DNA of 47,247 nt, taken from contig JAATGQ010000241.1 in assembly GCA_015654595.1 (NCBI GenBank), positions 1 through 47,247 of the forward strand, given 5' to 3'. This DNA comes from Chitinophagales bacterium (GTDB lineage: Bacteria > Bacteroidota > Bacteroidia > Chitinophagales > Chitinophagaceae). This document shows positions 25,351 through 34,863 of this stretch, one piece after another; positions within the stretch are counted from its first letter, which is position 1, and each line of letters starts with the position of its first letter. The translations under genes were made by a program, and so were the position numbers. The notes under the pieces were generated by a model that did no database searches, was not told the origin of the DNA, and was given only the letters and a program-made list of their open reading frames with translations.

Positions 25351-26604
25351 ATGTGGGAGAGGATAAAAGAGAAGCTTGGTATCCTGGCTGATGCGGCGAA
25401 GTATGACGTGTCCTGCGCTTCCAGCGGAAGCAAACGTAAGAATGAAAACAAGGGTCTTGGCAATGCCAGCAATGGGATCTGTCACGCCTATACCGAAGAT
25501 GGCCGTTGTATATCGCTGTTGAAAATATTACTGACCAATCACTGTATCTATGATTGTGCTTACTGTGTCAGCAGAAAGAGCAACGATATAGAACGTGCTG
25601 CCTTTACCGTCACGGAGATCGTCGATCTGACGATCGCCTTTTACCGGCGTAACTATATCGAAGGGCTTTTCCTTAGTTCGGGCATCTTTACCAATCCGGA
25701 TTACACCATGGAAAGGCTGGTGCTTATCGCAAAAAAGCTAAGGACGGAGCATAATTTTCACGGTTATATCCATCTCAAGACGATCCCTGGCGCCAGTGAT
25801 GAGCTTATCCGGCAGGCAGGTCTTTATGCCGACAGGCTTAGCGTCAACGTAGAAATGCCAACGGAAGCTTCTCTCAGGCTGTTGGCTCCCGATAAATCCA
25901 GGGAGCAGATGCTAAAGCCGATGCGTTATTTGAAAAGTGCTATCGAGCAAAATCTTGACGAGAAAAGGCGGTTTTCCAAGGCGCCGCAATTTGCGCCTGC
26001 GGGGCAAAGTACCCAGATGGTCATTGGGGCTACTCCCGAGACGGATCTGGTCATTCTTCATCTGGCCAGTCAATTCTATCAGCGGCTTCAGCTTCGCCGC
26101 GTTTATTACTCCGGTTATGTCCCCATCAGCCCCGATCAGCGGCTGCCTGCGATTGGAACTCCTGTCCCGATGGTCAGGGAAAACCGCCTCTATCAGGCAG
26201 ACTGGCTGCTTCGGAATTATGGGTTTACCGTCGACGAATTGCTTCCGCCTGAATCCCCTTTGCTGGACATGGAAGTCGATCCTAAACTGGCCTGGGCGCT
26301 TCGGAATATGCAGGTCTTTCCGTTGGACGTCAACGTGGCCGACCCCGTGCTCTTACAGCGGATTCCTGGGATTGGACTTCAATCCGTAAAAAAGATCGAG
26401 TCCGCGAGAAGGTTTAGCCGGCTGACCTGGGATCATCTGAAAAAAATGGGGGTCTCCGTAAATAAAGTGCGCTATTTTCTGACTACTGCCAGCCCCGAAT
26501 ATCAACGGAAGGATCTTCAACCTCAGCAGATCCGCCAGATCCTCTTGTCGCAGGGGCATAGTAAATATAAACCCAACTTTTCACCACAGATCAGCCTCTT
26601 CTGA
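25351..26604 (+). CDS. Putative DNA modification/repair radical SAM protein
   Basis: The 417-residue protein matches the family annotated as putative DNA modification/repair radical SAM protein (TIGR03916 type). The N-terminus ILADAAKYDVSCASSG and ICHAYTEDGRCISLLK are family hallmarks. The [4Fe-4S] motif is CIYDCAYC (C65, C69, C72). The barrel continues with LFLSSGIF and HLKTIPGA. The C-terminal region has a helix-hairpin-helix (LLQRIPGIGLQSVKKI, about residues 330-375), a DNA-backbone-binding fold. The gene ends in TGATG, shared with the next gene, so the two are coupled. The reaction is unknown. Conserved pairing with DUF4130 proteins and helix-hairpin-helix content suggest radical-based processing or repair of damaged DNA bases (inference). 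Confidence 0.9.
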   Translation: MWERIKEKLGILADAAKYDVSCASSGSKRKNENKGLGNASNGICHAYTEDGRCISLLKILLTNHCIYDCAYCVSRKSNDIERAAFTVTEIVDLTIAFYRRNYIEGLFLSSGIFTNPDYTMERLVLIAKKLRTEHNFHGYIHLKTIPGASDELIRQAGLYADRLSVNVEMPTEASLRLLAPDKSREQMLKPMRYLKSAIEQNLDEKRRFSKAPQFAPAGQSTQMVIGATPETDLVILHLASQFYQRLQLRRVYYSGYVPISPDQRLPAIGTPVPMVRENRLYQADWLLRNYGFTVDELLPPESPLLDMEVDPKLAWALRNMQVFPLDVNVADPVLLQRIPGIGLQSVKKIESARRFSRLTWDHLKKMGVSVNKVRYFLTTASPEYQRKDLQPQQIRQILLSQGHSKYKPNFSPQISLF

Positions 26605-27419
26605 TGAAAACCCTGATATATGACGAAAGCTTTGCGGGCTGGCTGACGGCTGTATTTGAACTGTACGAATTTAAATGGCCGCAGGTGACGATCACTCCTG
26701 CGTGTCGTCCTGAAGTGACGATGTTTAGTGAGGCTCGTATTATTATAACCGACGAAGCAAAGGCGCTCCGTGTCTGGGCCGGTCTTAAGAAACGTCTTTC
26801 ACAACAGGCATTGGAAGATCTGTATCGCAGCTTTCTATCAGAATATCCGGGAATGGAAGATCGTCTGCTGCAGTATGTGCAATACGTCTTTCGTAGTCCA
26901 CAAAATATTGAATCCGACTATAGCCATCCGTCGGTTCAGTTCGTTGGCAATATCGCAAAGAAAGTTGGCCGGGAAAAACACAGGATGGAAGCCTTTGTCC
27001 GTCTACAACAGCTAAGTACAGCAGATGCTGCCGCTTCGCCCGGTCTTCATGCTGCCAGCAGTTCGGCTTCCCTCTATTATGCTTCCATCAGCCCCGATTT
27101 CAACGTTCTGCCTCTTATCCGCCAGCACTTTGAACAACGTTATGCAGATCAACAGTGGATCATCTATGATCTGCGCCGGAAATACGGTATTTTCTATAAT
27201 CTGGACCGAACCGACATCATCACCATTGACTTCAACGAAGGGGTAGATACGGGCCGACATATTACCACGGTTACAGATCCCTGCGAGGTGTTTTGCCAGC
27301 AATTGTGGCAGACTTACTTTGATCGTGTCAATATTGGCGCCCGTAAAAATACCAAACTCCATATTCAGCATATGCCCCGCCGTTATTGGAAGTTTCTGAC
27401 CGAAAAGCAGCCTCGTTGA
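26604..27419 (+). CDS. DUF4130 (TIGR03915-type) DNA metabolism protein, stand-alone
   Basis: The 271-residue protein starts MKTLIYDESFAGWLTAVFELYE and ends NTKLHIQHMPRRYWKFLTEK, the signature ends of the family that always accompanies the radical SAM protein upstream. In many bacteria this protein is extended at the C-terminus by a uracil-DNA glycosylase family domain; here the gene stops just after the HMPRRYWKFL motif, so that domain is absent. A short Ala/Ser-rich insert (about residues 136-155) lies in the middle. Its ATG overlaps the TGA of the radical SAM gene by one base. Biochemical function is unknown; it may hold the DNA or the radical SAM enzyme. Confidence 0.88.
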   Translation: MKTLIYDESFAGWLTAVFELYEFKWPQVTITPACRPEVTMFSEARIIITDEAKALRVWAGLKKRLSQQALEDLYRSFLSEYPGMEDRLLQYVQYVFRSPQNIESDYSHPSVQFVGNIAKKVGREKHRMEAFVRLQQLSTADAAASPGLHAASSSASLYYASISPDFNVLPLIRQHFEQRYADQQWIIYDLRRKYGIFYNLDRTDIITIDFNEGVDTGRHITTVTDPCEVFCQQLWQTYFDRVNIGARKNTKLHIQHMPRRYWKFLTEKQPR

Positions 27420-27499
27420 GTTACTAAAACCGCTAAAGCTTGTTCGTTGCGTAAGCGGATCGTTGTTCGCATTACTACTCGCCGGATTGCCCGCAGCTG

Positions 27500-30400
27500 C
27501 TATATCTTTTTTATTTCCTGCATATACTGGGTGGGTGTCTTTCCGAACTCCTTCTTAAATGCCCTTGTAAAATAAGACTGTGTCTGTATGCCGACTCTTA
27601 CCATTACTTCCGTCAGCGTTACGTCTTCATGCGTCATAATATGTACAGCCTTTTTTAGCCGCAGACCCCGTATAAAATCGCCGATCGATTGTTTGCTAAG
27701 TCCCTTTATCTTTTGGTATAAACGCGTACGGCTCATGCCCATCTGCTGGCAAAGCTGTTCGATATCGAAATCCGGGTCGGGCAGATGCTGGTCGATGATC
27801 TGCAACAGCTTATTCATAAACTCCTTGTCTTTTTCAGAATGAGCCAGTTCCATCGCTTCTACCTGGGAATCCCGCAGATACCGGTCCTTTAATTTCCTGT
27901 CCTGTTCGAGCCGGTTTCTTATCGTGAGCAACAGAAGCTCCGTGTTCAGGGGTTTGGCAAAATAATAGTCGGCTCCCGCGTCCAACCCTTCGGCCTGGGC
28001 TGCAGGTGCTCCCCTTGCCGTCAGCATCACGAAGGGGATATGGCTGGTATCGATATCCTTTTTTATCTCCCGGCATAGTTCGAATCCATTCATTCCCGGC
28101 ATGATCACATCGCTGATGATCAGGGTCGGGGTCATCTCTTGTGCCAGCGTCAGACCTTCCCGGCCATCAGCTGCCTCGATCACCTGGTAGTGCTCGCTCA
28201 GGCTGTCTTTTAGAAAATGTCTCAGCTCATCGTTGTCTTCTACCAGTAGTATCAGCTCTACAGGAATTTGATTTTTGCTATGCTCTTCACTTTCCTCTGT
28301 TTCTTCTTCCTCTTTCCAGCCAGGCTGCGGTCTTCCTTCCAGTCTTACCGCGCCTTCTCCGATCGCGCCGCGTTTTTCCTCTTTTGTATAGTCGCCTTCC
28401 CGGATCGGGATACCGATCAATATCTCTGTCCCTTTTAGCCGCTGGCTATACACCAGGATATCTCCTTTGTGCAGCAAAGCCAGGCTCTTGACAAAAGCCA
28501 GTCCGACGCCGGAGCCAAGGTGGCTGTCCGTGATCCGGTAATACCGTTCGAACAAATGTTGGATCGACGAAGCCGAGATCCCAATCCCGCTGTCGGCAAC
28601 GCGGATGTACGCATACTCCTGTCCTTTGTATTCATTGCGGATGATCAGTTCATTCTCGAAGGATGGTTTGAATGCTTCAAGGGAGGGGAGCACCTCCAAG
28701 GTGATATGTCCGCCTACCTTTGTATATTTAAAAGAACTGTGCAGCAGGTTGAGCACTATCTTTTCCAGTAATTGCCGGTCAAACCAGGTCTCGCCGCTGA
28801 TCGGCTGCTGCCGCAGGGTGAAGCCAATATCCTTTTGCATCGCCCAATCCCTGAACTCTTCCGCGATCTCTTCCATAAAGGAACCCAGGTTCCCTCTTTG
28901 AACGCTCAGTTTGAGCGCTCCGCTTTCCAACTTGCCAAAATCCATCAACTCGTTGATAAGGCTTAGCAGCCGCTGCGCATTCCGGTGCATCGTTTGAAAA
29001 TGTCGCTGGAAGCCAGGCTGTGCATCCTGTTTCATCATCTTCTCCAATGGTCCCAGGATCAGTGATAACGGAGTCCTGAACTCGTGCGAGATATTTGTGA
29101 AGAACTGCAGCTGCATCTGCCGCATCTCTTCCCGTTTAGACGCGTCCATCTCGCGCAGCTTGTTCCGGGTCCTTATCTTATAGAACCAATACAGACCCGC
29201 CATTCCAAGCAAGAACAGCAACCCGATAAACCAGCCCGTCCGCCAGAAGGGGGGAGTGATGATCACCCTGATCGATGCGCCTTTCTCATTCCAAACACCG
29301 TCATTGTTCGATCCTCGGACCCGGAAGACATATTCTCCCGGATCGAGATTGGTATAGACCGCTTTGTTATCCTTACCCACATCGTTCCAATCCTTGTCCA
29401 GCCCGTCCAGCATATAGGCATAGCGATTATTTTGCGGAATGGTATAGTTCAGTGCGGCGAAGGTAAACGAAAACGTCGACTGGCGATACGAAAGGCGTAT
29501 TTCCGGTGTGAGGCTGATGTCTTCGTGCAGCGGGGATCCATTTACCCCAGGCAGCATAGGCCGGTTGGAAAGCTGGAAACCGGTAATGACGACGGGAGGA
29601 ACAAAGCTATTCTGTTTGATTGCTGCGGGATACCAACAGTTAAAGCCGTTGATGCCGCCAAAGAACATTTCCCCATCCCTTGTTTTCAGATAGGCGTTGG
29701 CCTCGAACTCGAGGTCCTGTAATCCATCTGCCGTGTTATATTTTGTAAAAACGCCGTTCTCCGGGTTCAGCTGGGTGAGTCCATTGGAGGTAGCAATCCA
29801 CAGATGATACTGATCGTCTTCCGTTATACCTTTTATGAACTCATTCGAAAGGCCGCCTTTATCGGTAAACAACCGGAAGCTGTCTTTTGCTGCATCCCAG
29901 AGATACAGTCCCTTTTGTCCAACCCAGATACGGCCCTTGCTGTCGGTAAAGAGGACGCGAAGATCCGGGCGTCTTTCCTGCTGGTTGAAGTAATGCGTAA
30001 AATGCCGGGTGCTGGGGTTATAGCAATTCAGGCCTTCGTCATCCGTTCCGATCCAAATGCGTCCGTCCTTGTCTTCGAGCAGGGAAACGATATTCTTTCC
30101 GGTTAACCGGGTAGCGCCTGTAGGATCGGTCAGTCCGCGGGTAAACAGTTTTGTCTTCCGGTCGAAGATATTCAGCCCGCCGTAATAGGTGGCTACCCAG
30201 ATATTGCCCGCATAGTCTTCGAAGGTCTTTTGAACGCAATTCGAACTTATCGAATGGCTGTCTGCCGGGTTGTTGACGAATCTTGTAAAGCTGCCGGTCT
30301 TCCGATCCAATAGATTCAGACCGCCGCCCCAGGTCGAAACCCATACTTCTCCTTCGCGGTCCTGCATCACGTCGAGCACCGCATTCGAACCAAGGCTCTT

Positions 30401-31606
30401 GTTATTATAGGGGTCGTAATGATAGGACCGGAAGATCTGTTCGCTCCGGGAAAAAAGATTGAGGCCTCCGCCGTCTGTTCCGATCCATATGTCGCCGCTT
30501 TTGTCTTCACAAAAGGTCTTGACGTCATTATAACTAAGGCTATTGCCCGTAGGTTCCGGCCGGTATAAATTGAACTTGTCCAGGTCGGGGGAATAAATAT
30601 TGATGCCGCCGCGGTGGGTGCCTACCCAAAGATTACCCTGTCGGTCTTCGTACAGGGCGGAAATGGTACGCTGGGAAAGGCTATTGCCATTGCCTGGCTC
30701 GTAGGAATAATGGTAGAAGCCGCCCGAAGCAGCATGGAAAAGGTTCAGTCCGCCGTTGATGCCGCCGGCCCAGAGCTGTCCTTTGTGGTCGGTCAGCATA
30801 CACTTTACCATATTATCCCCGAGACTTTGAGGCGTCTTATCGGAATGTCCGTAGCGGGTAAAGGTCTGTTGCAGCCGGTCGTACAAAAAGATCCCGTCGT
30901 TCTCGGTGCCTGCCCAGATATTTCCCTGCCGGTCGGTTTGTAGGGAAAGGATGGCGTTTCCGCTGGGATTGGTGATTGCCGGATTGACGAGTGTCGTAAA
31001 TTTCCCCGTTTCCGGATGAAAAAGGGTCAGGCCGTTCTGCGTTCCTACCCAGATACTGCCGTTGTTGTCTTCCAGGATACAGAAGATGCGTTCTTCTCCA
31101 AAATGAGAAAGCCGGCTTGTTTTGCGGTCCAGCAGGTTGAGGCCATGACCGGTTCCTATCCATAATCTGCCAGCCTTGTCCTCAAGAATGGAGCTGATCG
31201 TACTATTGCTAAGACTGTTGCTTTCTCCTTCGTGATGTTTCCAACGGGCAAAATGACCGGTTGCGGGATCCAGTAGGTTGAGACCGTTGATCGTTCCGAT
31301 CCAAAGCTTTTTGGCCCGGTCTTCATATATACACCGGATATAGGAGTCGCTGATCGTATTGGTGTCGGCTGGGTCGTTCCGGTAGATCTGGATATCGTGT
31401 CCGTCATACCGGTTTAGCCCATCCCGGGTGCCGATCCAGATAAATCCCCGATCGTCCTGGGTGATGGTTTCGATGGTGCTGTTGGATAGACCCTGTTCTC
31501 CGGAGAGATGGGTAAACCGCAGCCGGGGGCCTTGGGCTTTTAGCTCTGTCCGGAATAATATTCCTGTTATCAAAAGAACCGCCCCGGCCCTTACAAATTT
31601 CTGCAT
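27500..31606 (-). CDS. Hybrid two-component system sensor/AraC regulator of the galactan locus
   Basis: One protein of about 1368 residues carries a whole two-component system. In numbering from a TTG eight codons earlier: a signal peptide to about 32; two seven-bladed propellers of Reg_prop repeats (WIGT.NGLN units) from about 45 to 700; a Y_Y_Y domain to about 800; a membrane helix near 808-830; a HisKA domain with H849 (ISHEFRTPL); an ATPase domain to about 1070; a receiver with D1174 (IISDVIMPGMNG); and an AraC-type DNA-binding domain at the end (MSRTRLYQKIKGLS ... YFTRAFKKEFG). The N-box reads NLLHSSFKYT, with Ser965 where Asn is normal. Such regulators bind an oligosaccharide in the periplasm and switch on the neighbouring SusC/D operon. 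The ATG at 31606 is preferred because a TAAATTTG box lies at 31628-31635. Confidence 0.93.
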   Translation of the reverse strand: MQKFVRAGAVLLITGILFRTELKAQGPRLRFTHLSGEQGLSNSTIETITQDDRGFIWIGTRDGLNRYDGHDIQIYRNDPADTNTISDSYIRCIYEDRAKKLWIGTINGLNLLDPATGHFARWKHHEGESNSLSNSTISSILEDKAGRLWIGTGHGLNLLDRKTSRLSHFGEERIFCILEDNNGSIWVGTQNGLTLFHPETGKFTTLVNPAITNPSGNAILSLQTDRQGNIWAGTENDGIFLYDRLQQTFTRYGHSDKTPQSLGDNMVKCMLTDHKGQLWAGGINGGLNLFHAASGGFYHYSYEPGNGNSLSQRTISALYEDRQGNLWVGTHRGGINIYSPDLDKFNLYRPEPTGNSLSYNDVKTFCEDKSGDIWIGTDGGGLNLFSRSEQIFRSYHYDPYNNKSLGSNAVLDVMQDREGEVWVSTWGGGLNLLDRKTGSFTRFVNNPADSHSISSNCVQKTFEDYAGNIWVATYYGGLNIFDRKTKLFTRGLTDPTGATRLTGKNIVSLLEDKDGRIWIGTDDEGLNCYNPSTRHFTHYFNQQERRPDLRVLFTDSKGRIWVGQKGLYLWDAAKDSFRLFTDKGGLSNEFIKGITEDDQYHLWIATSNGLTQLNPENGVFTKYNTADGLQDLEFEANAYLKTRDGEMFFGGINGFNCWYPAAIKQNSFVPPVVITGFQLSNRPMLPGVNGSPLHEDISLTPEIRLSYRQSTFSFTFAALNYTIPQNNRYAYMLDGLDKDWNDVGKDNKAVYTNLDPGEYVFRVRGSNNDGVWNEKGASIRVIITPPFWRTGWFIGLLFLLGMAGLYWFYKIRTRNKLREMDASKREEMRQMQLQFFTNISHEFRTPLSLILGPLEKMMKQDAQPGFQRHFQTMHRNAQRLLSLINELMDFGKLESGALKLSVQRGNLGSFMEEIAEEFRDWAMQKDIGFTLRQQPISGETWFDRQLLEKIVLNLLHSSFKYTKVGGHITLEVLPSLEAFKPSFENELIIRNEYKGQEYAYIRVADSGIGISASSIQHLFERYYRITDSHLGSGVGLAFVKSLALLHKGDILVYSQRLKGTEILIGIPIREGDYTKEEKRGAIGEGAVRLEGRPQPGWKEEEETEESEEHSKNQIPVELILLVEDNDELRHFLKDSLSEHYQVIEAADGREGLTLAQEMTPTLIISDVIMPGMNGFELCREIKKDIDTSHIPFVMLTARGAPAAQAEGLDAGADYYFAKPLNTELLLLTIRNRLEQDRKLKDRYLRDSQVEAMELAHSEKDKEFMNKLLQIIDQHLPDPDFDIEQLCQQMGMSRTRLYQKIKGLSKQSIGDFIRGLRLKKAVHIMTHEDVTLTEVMVRVGIQTQSYFTRAFKKEFGKTPTQYMQEIKKI

Positions 31607-31627
31607 AGCAAATGACCCCATATTCCT

Positions 31628-31635
31628 CAAATTTA
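31628..31635 (-). promoter_or_regulatory. -7 box of the hybrid regulator gene
   Basis: TAAATTTG on the minus strand is a perfect TAnnTTTG. Transcription would begin near 31623, giving a 5' leader of about 17 bases to the ATG at 31606. No good -33 TTG is found at the usual distance. Confidence 0.45.
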
Positions 31636-31762
31636 AAGGCTCGGCCGCACTTTTGGCGTTTTAAAACCCGCGTCCATGGCGGATCTGTCAATTAGGACAA
31701 GAGAAATGAACGTTTAGACAAAACGATTCTGTACTCCCGCGTTAATTTGCCGTTATAAATTG

Positions 31763-31781
31763 ACGACCGCTCATCGGTCGT
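31763..31781 (+). promoter_or_regulatory. Leader hairpin upstream of susC-like gene
   Basis: ACGACCG (31763-31769) pairs with CGGTCGT (31775-31781) around a 5-base loop, 21 bases before the SusC start. A TTAATTTG box (31742-31749, one mismatch to TAnnTTTG) lies just upstream, so the hairpin would be near the 5' end of the mRNA. It may stabilise the transcript or serve as a regulator site. Confidence 0.4.
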
Positions 31782-31802
31782 TCCAATCAAAATTAAATAA
31801 GA

Positions 31803-34800
31803 ATGAAAAAACGATTGCTTGCGAGGATGCATATCCTTTCCTTCCTGCTATGCATTACGACTTCACTTTTCGCCCAAACAACCGCGGTAACCGGTAAGGT
31901 AACGGACGCCAGGGATGGTTCGCCCCTGGCAGGCGTAAGTGTCCAGCCAAAAGGCGTGACTTCCGGGGGTGTAGTTACCGGGTCAGATGGCCGCTTTACC
32001 ATTTCTGTCGGACAGAATGTCAAGACACTTGTGTTTACTTATGTAGGCTTTGGTACCATTGAACAGTCTGTTACGGCCGAACCGATAATCGTAGCGCTGA
32101 ATGCGACCGGCGCCAACCTGAATGAGATCGTGGTGATCGGGTATGGTCGGGCTAAAAAATCAGACCTTACCGGCGCTATTGCCACCGTTAGCGAAAAAGA
32201 CTTTCAAAAAGGTAATATTACGACTCCTGAGCAGATGATCGCCGGCAAGCTTCCCGGCGTATCGATCATCTCCAATGGTGGTCAACCAGGTTCCGGGAGT
32301 ACCATCCGTATCCGCGGCGGTTCTTCCCTGAATGCCAGCAATGACCCGTTGATCGTGATCAATGGCGTGCCAATCGACAACGAAATACAGCCGCTGCAGA
32401 CCTCTGCCGTTGCGGGTGCAGGCAGCCCGTTGAGTTTTATCAACCCCAATGAAATAGAATCGTTTACCGTGTTGAAGGACGCTTCCGCTGCCGCTATTTA
32501 TGGAAGCCGGGCAGCCAATGGGGTTATCCTTATAACAACAAAGAAGGGGAAGAGCGGTCCGTTGAAGGTCAATTTCAACTCGACCAATTCCGTTTCTACC
32601 ATTATCAAGAAAGCAAGCGTTCTTTCTCCGTCCCAATTCCGGTCTGTAGTGGAGTCCCAGGGAAGCGCCAGCCAGATTGCCGCATTGGGCAGCGCGAATA
32701 CCAACTGGCAGGACCAGATCTATAGCACTGGTTATGGAACGACAGACAATATCAGCATCAACGGCGGCGTCAAAAACCTGCCCTATCGTATTTCTCTTGG
32801 CTATGGAGATCAGAATGGTATCCTAAAAACGGACAACCTGCAACGGACTTCGGTTGGCTTTGCGTTCAATCCTGTTTTGCTGGATAACCACCTGAAGATC
32901 GATCTGAACCTGCTGGCGACCCGGGAGTCGACTCGTTTTGCCAATACGGCTGCGATCGGCGCTGCGATCGGTTTTGATCCTACCCAGCCGGTACATACCA
33001 ATAGCTCCCGATTTCTGGGATATTACGAATGGCTGGACCCTACCTCTACGACGGGCCTCAACACGCAGGCGATCAAAAATCCGCTGGGTCTGCTTTACAA
33101 CCACTTCAATACTGCCACACCCGAAAGAAGTATAGGTAATCTCCAGGTCGATTATAAATTTCATTTCCTGCCTGATCTCCATGCTAACGTCAACCTGGGC
33201 TATGACGTAGCAAAAGGTACGGGTAAAGTCTATATCCTGGATAGTGCGGCAGAAGAATATGTTTCGGGCGCGCATAGCGGATGGAATAACCCTTATAAGG
33301 CAACCAAGACCAATGTCATCAGCGAATTCTATCTTAATTACGACAAGGATCTTAGCCGGATCAAGAGTCATTTCAATGTGCTGGCCGGTTATTCCTATAA
33401 TAATTACGTGAATAAGGTCTACAATTATTATCAATTCTATACGGACGGAACAGAGATCGACGGCACCAAGCCCGCCTATCCCGTGGTTCCATTTGAGCAT
33501 GTGCTCATTTCTTACTTCGGCCGGGCAAACTATACTTTTGATGATAAATATTTATTGACGGCTACCGTAAGGCGGGATGGCTCTTCCCGTTTTGCGCCAG
33601 CTAACAGATGGGGGACCTTTCCTTCTGTCGCTTTTGCCTGGAAGATCAACCAGGAGTCTTTCCTTAAGAATTCGAACGTTCTTTCCGACCTCAAGCTGCG
33701 GTTAGGTTATGGTGTCACTGGTCAGCAGGATGGGATCGGCGACTATCTGTACTATACCACTTATTACCAAAGCCAGGGTAGTGCCTCTTATCAGTTCGGC
33801 AATAACTTTTACCCCGGTTATCGTCCCACAGGTTATGATCCCAATATCAAATGGGAGCAGACGACGACCTATAACGCCGGTTTCGACTATGGCTTCTTTA
33901 ACAACCGCATCACCGGTACGATCGACGTATATGAGAAAAAGACCAACCATCTTCTCAATACCCTGGCGCTCGCGGCGGGAAGTAATTTTGCTGCCTATTT
34001 CACGGAGAATGTCGGCGATATGACCAACAAGGGGATTGAGTTCAATGTCAATGCCACTGTTGTCCAGACAAAGGACTGGTCCTGGGATGTCGGCTTCAAC
34101 GTTACATATAATAAGAACAAGATCACTCGTCTGACCGTAAATCCTGGTGATACCAGCTATCCCGGATTTGCCAGCGGCGCTATTGCCGGAGGTATCGGCG
34201 GGCAGTACGCGGAGATCAATTCGGTGGGATACAGCAAGAATACATTTTATCTCTACCATCAGAAATATAACGCCGAGGGTAAACCCATCGATGGTTCTGT
34301 TGCAGACAAGAATGGAGATGGGGTCATCAATCAGAATGACCGCTATAGAACGAAGCCTGCAGATCCTCAGACCTACCTTGGCTTTTCGACCAATGTCAAC
34401 TATAAGAAATGGAGCCTGGGAACTGTGCTTCGTTCCAGCCTGGGTATGTATGCGTACAACAATACCTGGAGCCAGACCGGTAACAAGGCGCAGATCCTCA
34501 ATAATGTCACCTTGTCGAATGCTTCTACCAATTATCTTACGACGGGTTTTTCCGGAAGCAATTCTTCGATCGAACTGCTGAGCGATTACTACATTCACAA
34601 CGCCTCTTTTGTCCGGATGGATAATCTTACTCTTGGGTATAATGTGGGTAAACTGCCGCATATGGATGCCCGCTTACGATTGAACGCCAGCGTTCAAAAC
34701 GTCTTTGTGATCACCGGTTATAAAGGACTGGATCCCGAAATTTCGGCAGGGAATACTACACCTGGAAATCCCGGTATCGACAACAACGTTTATCCCCGTC

Positions 34801-34838
34801 CCCGCACCTATAACCTTGGGCTGAACCTGGATTTCTAA
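31803..34838 (+). CDS. SusC/RagA family TonB-dependent outer-membrane transporter
   Basis: The 1011-residue outer-membrane barrel imports oligosaccharides captured by the adjacent SusD. The signal peptide ends near residue 25 (TTSLFAQ). Residues 27-105 are a carboxypeptidase-regulatory-like domain (VTGKVTDARDGSPLAGVSV). NEIVVIGYG follows near residue 110, the usual SusC junction. The plug domain (about 120-240) shows IRIRGGSSLNASNDPLIVINGVP and LKDASAAAIYGSRAANGVILITTKKG. The rest is a 22-strand-type barrel ending in the family's terminal strand YNLGLNLDF. The gene is divergent from the hybrid regulator and is followed 25 bases later by SusD. Together with the GH2-GH53 gene it forms a typical PUL, here predicted to take up beta-1,4-galacto-oligosaccharides. 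Confidence 0.97.
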   Translation: MKKRLLARMHILSFLLCITTSLFAQTTAVTGKVTDARDGSPLAGVSVQPKGVTSGGVVTGSDGRFTISVGQNVKTLVFTYVGFGTIEQSVTAEPIIVALNATGANLNEIVVIGYGRAKKSDLTGAIATVSEKDFQKGNITTPEQMIAGKLPGVSIISNGGQPGSGSTIRIRGGSSLNASNDPLIVINGVPIDNEIQPLQTSAVAGAGSPLSFINPNEIESFTVLKDASAAAIYGSRAANGVILITTKKGKSGPLKVNFNSTNSVSTIIKKASVLSPSQFRSVVESQGSASQIAALGSANTNWQDQIYSTGYGTTDNISINGGVKNLPYRISLGYGDQNGILKTDNLQRTSVGFAFNPVLLDNHLKIDLNLLATRESTRFANTAAIGAAIGFDPTQPVHTNSSRFLGYYEWLDPTSTTGLNTQAIKNPLGLLYNHFNTATPERSIGNLQVDYKFHFLPDLHANVNLGYDVAKGTGKVYILDSAAEEYVSGAHSGWNNPYKATKTNVISEFYLNYDKDLSRIKSHFNVLAGYSYNNYVNKVYNYYQFYTDGTEIDGTKPAYPVVPFEHVLISYFGRANYTFDDKYLLTATVRRDGSSRFAPANRWGTFPSVAFAWKINQESFLKNSNVLSDLKLRLGYGVTGQQDGIGDYLYYTTYYQSQGSASYQFGNNFYPGYRPTGYDPNIKWEQTTTYNAGFDYGFFNNRITGTIDVYEKKTNHLLNTLALAAGSNFAAYFTENVGDMTNKGIEFNVNATVVQTKDWSWDVGFNVTYNKNKITRLTVNPGDTSYPGFASGAIAGGIGGQYAEINSVGYSKNTFYLYHQKYNAEGKPIDGSVADKNGDGVINQNDRYRTKPADPQTYLGFSTNVNYKKWSLGTVLRSSLGMYAYNNTWSQTGNKAQILNNVTLSNASTNYLTTGFSGSNSSIELLSDYYIHNASFVRMDNLTLGYNVGKLPHMDARLRLNASVQNVFVITGYKGLDPEISAGNTTPGNPGIDNNVYPRPRTYNLGLNLDF

Positions 34839-34863
34839 TCGCATCATTCAAAAACAGACTACA

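Noticed and set aside
33702..34661. Open frame on the minus strand opposite SusC
   Set aside because: Shadow of the SusC coding sequence; no start signal or family.
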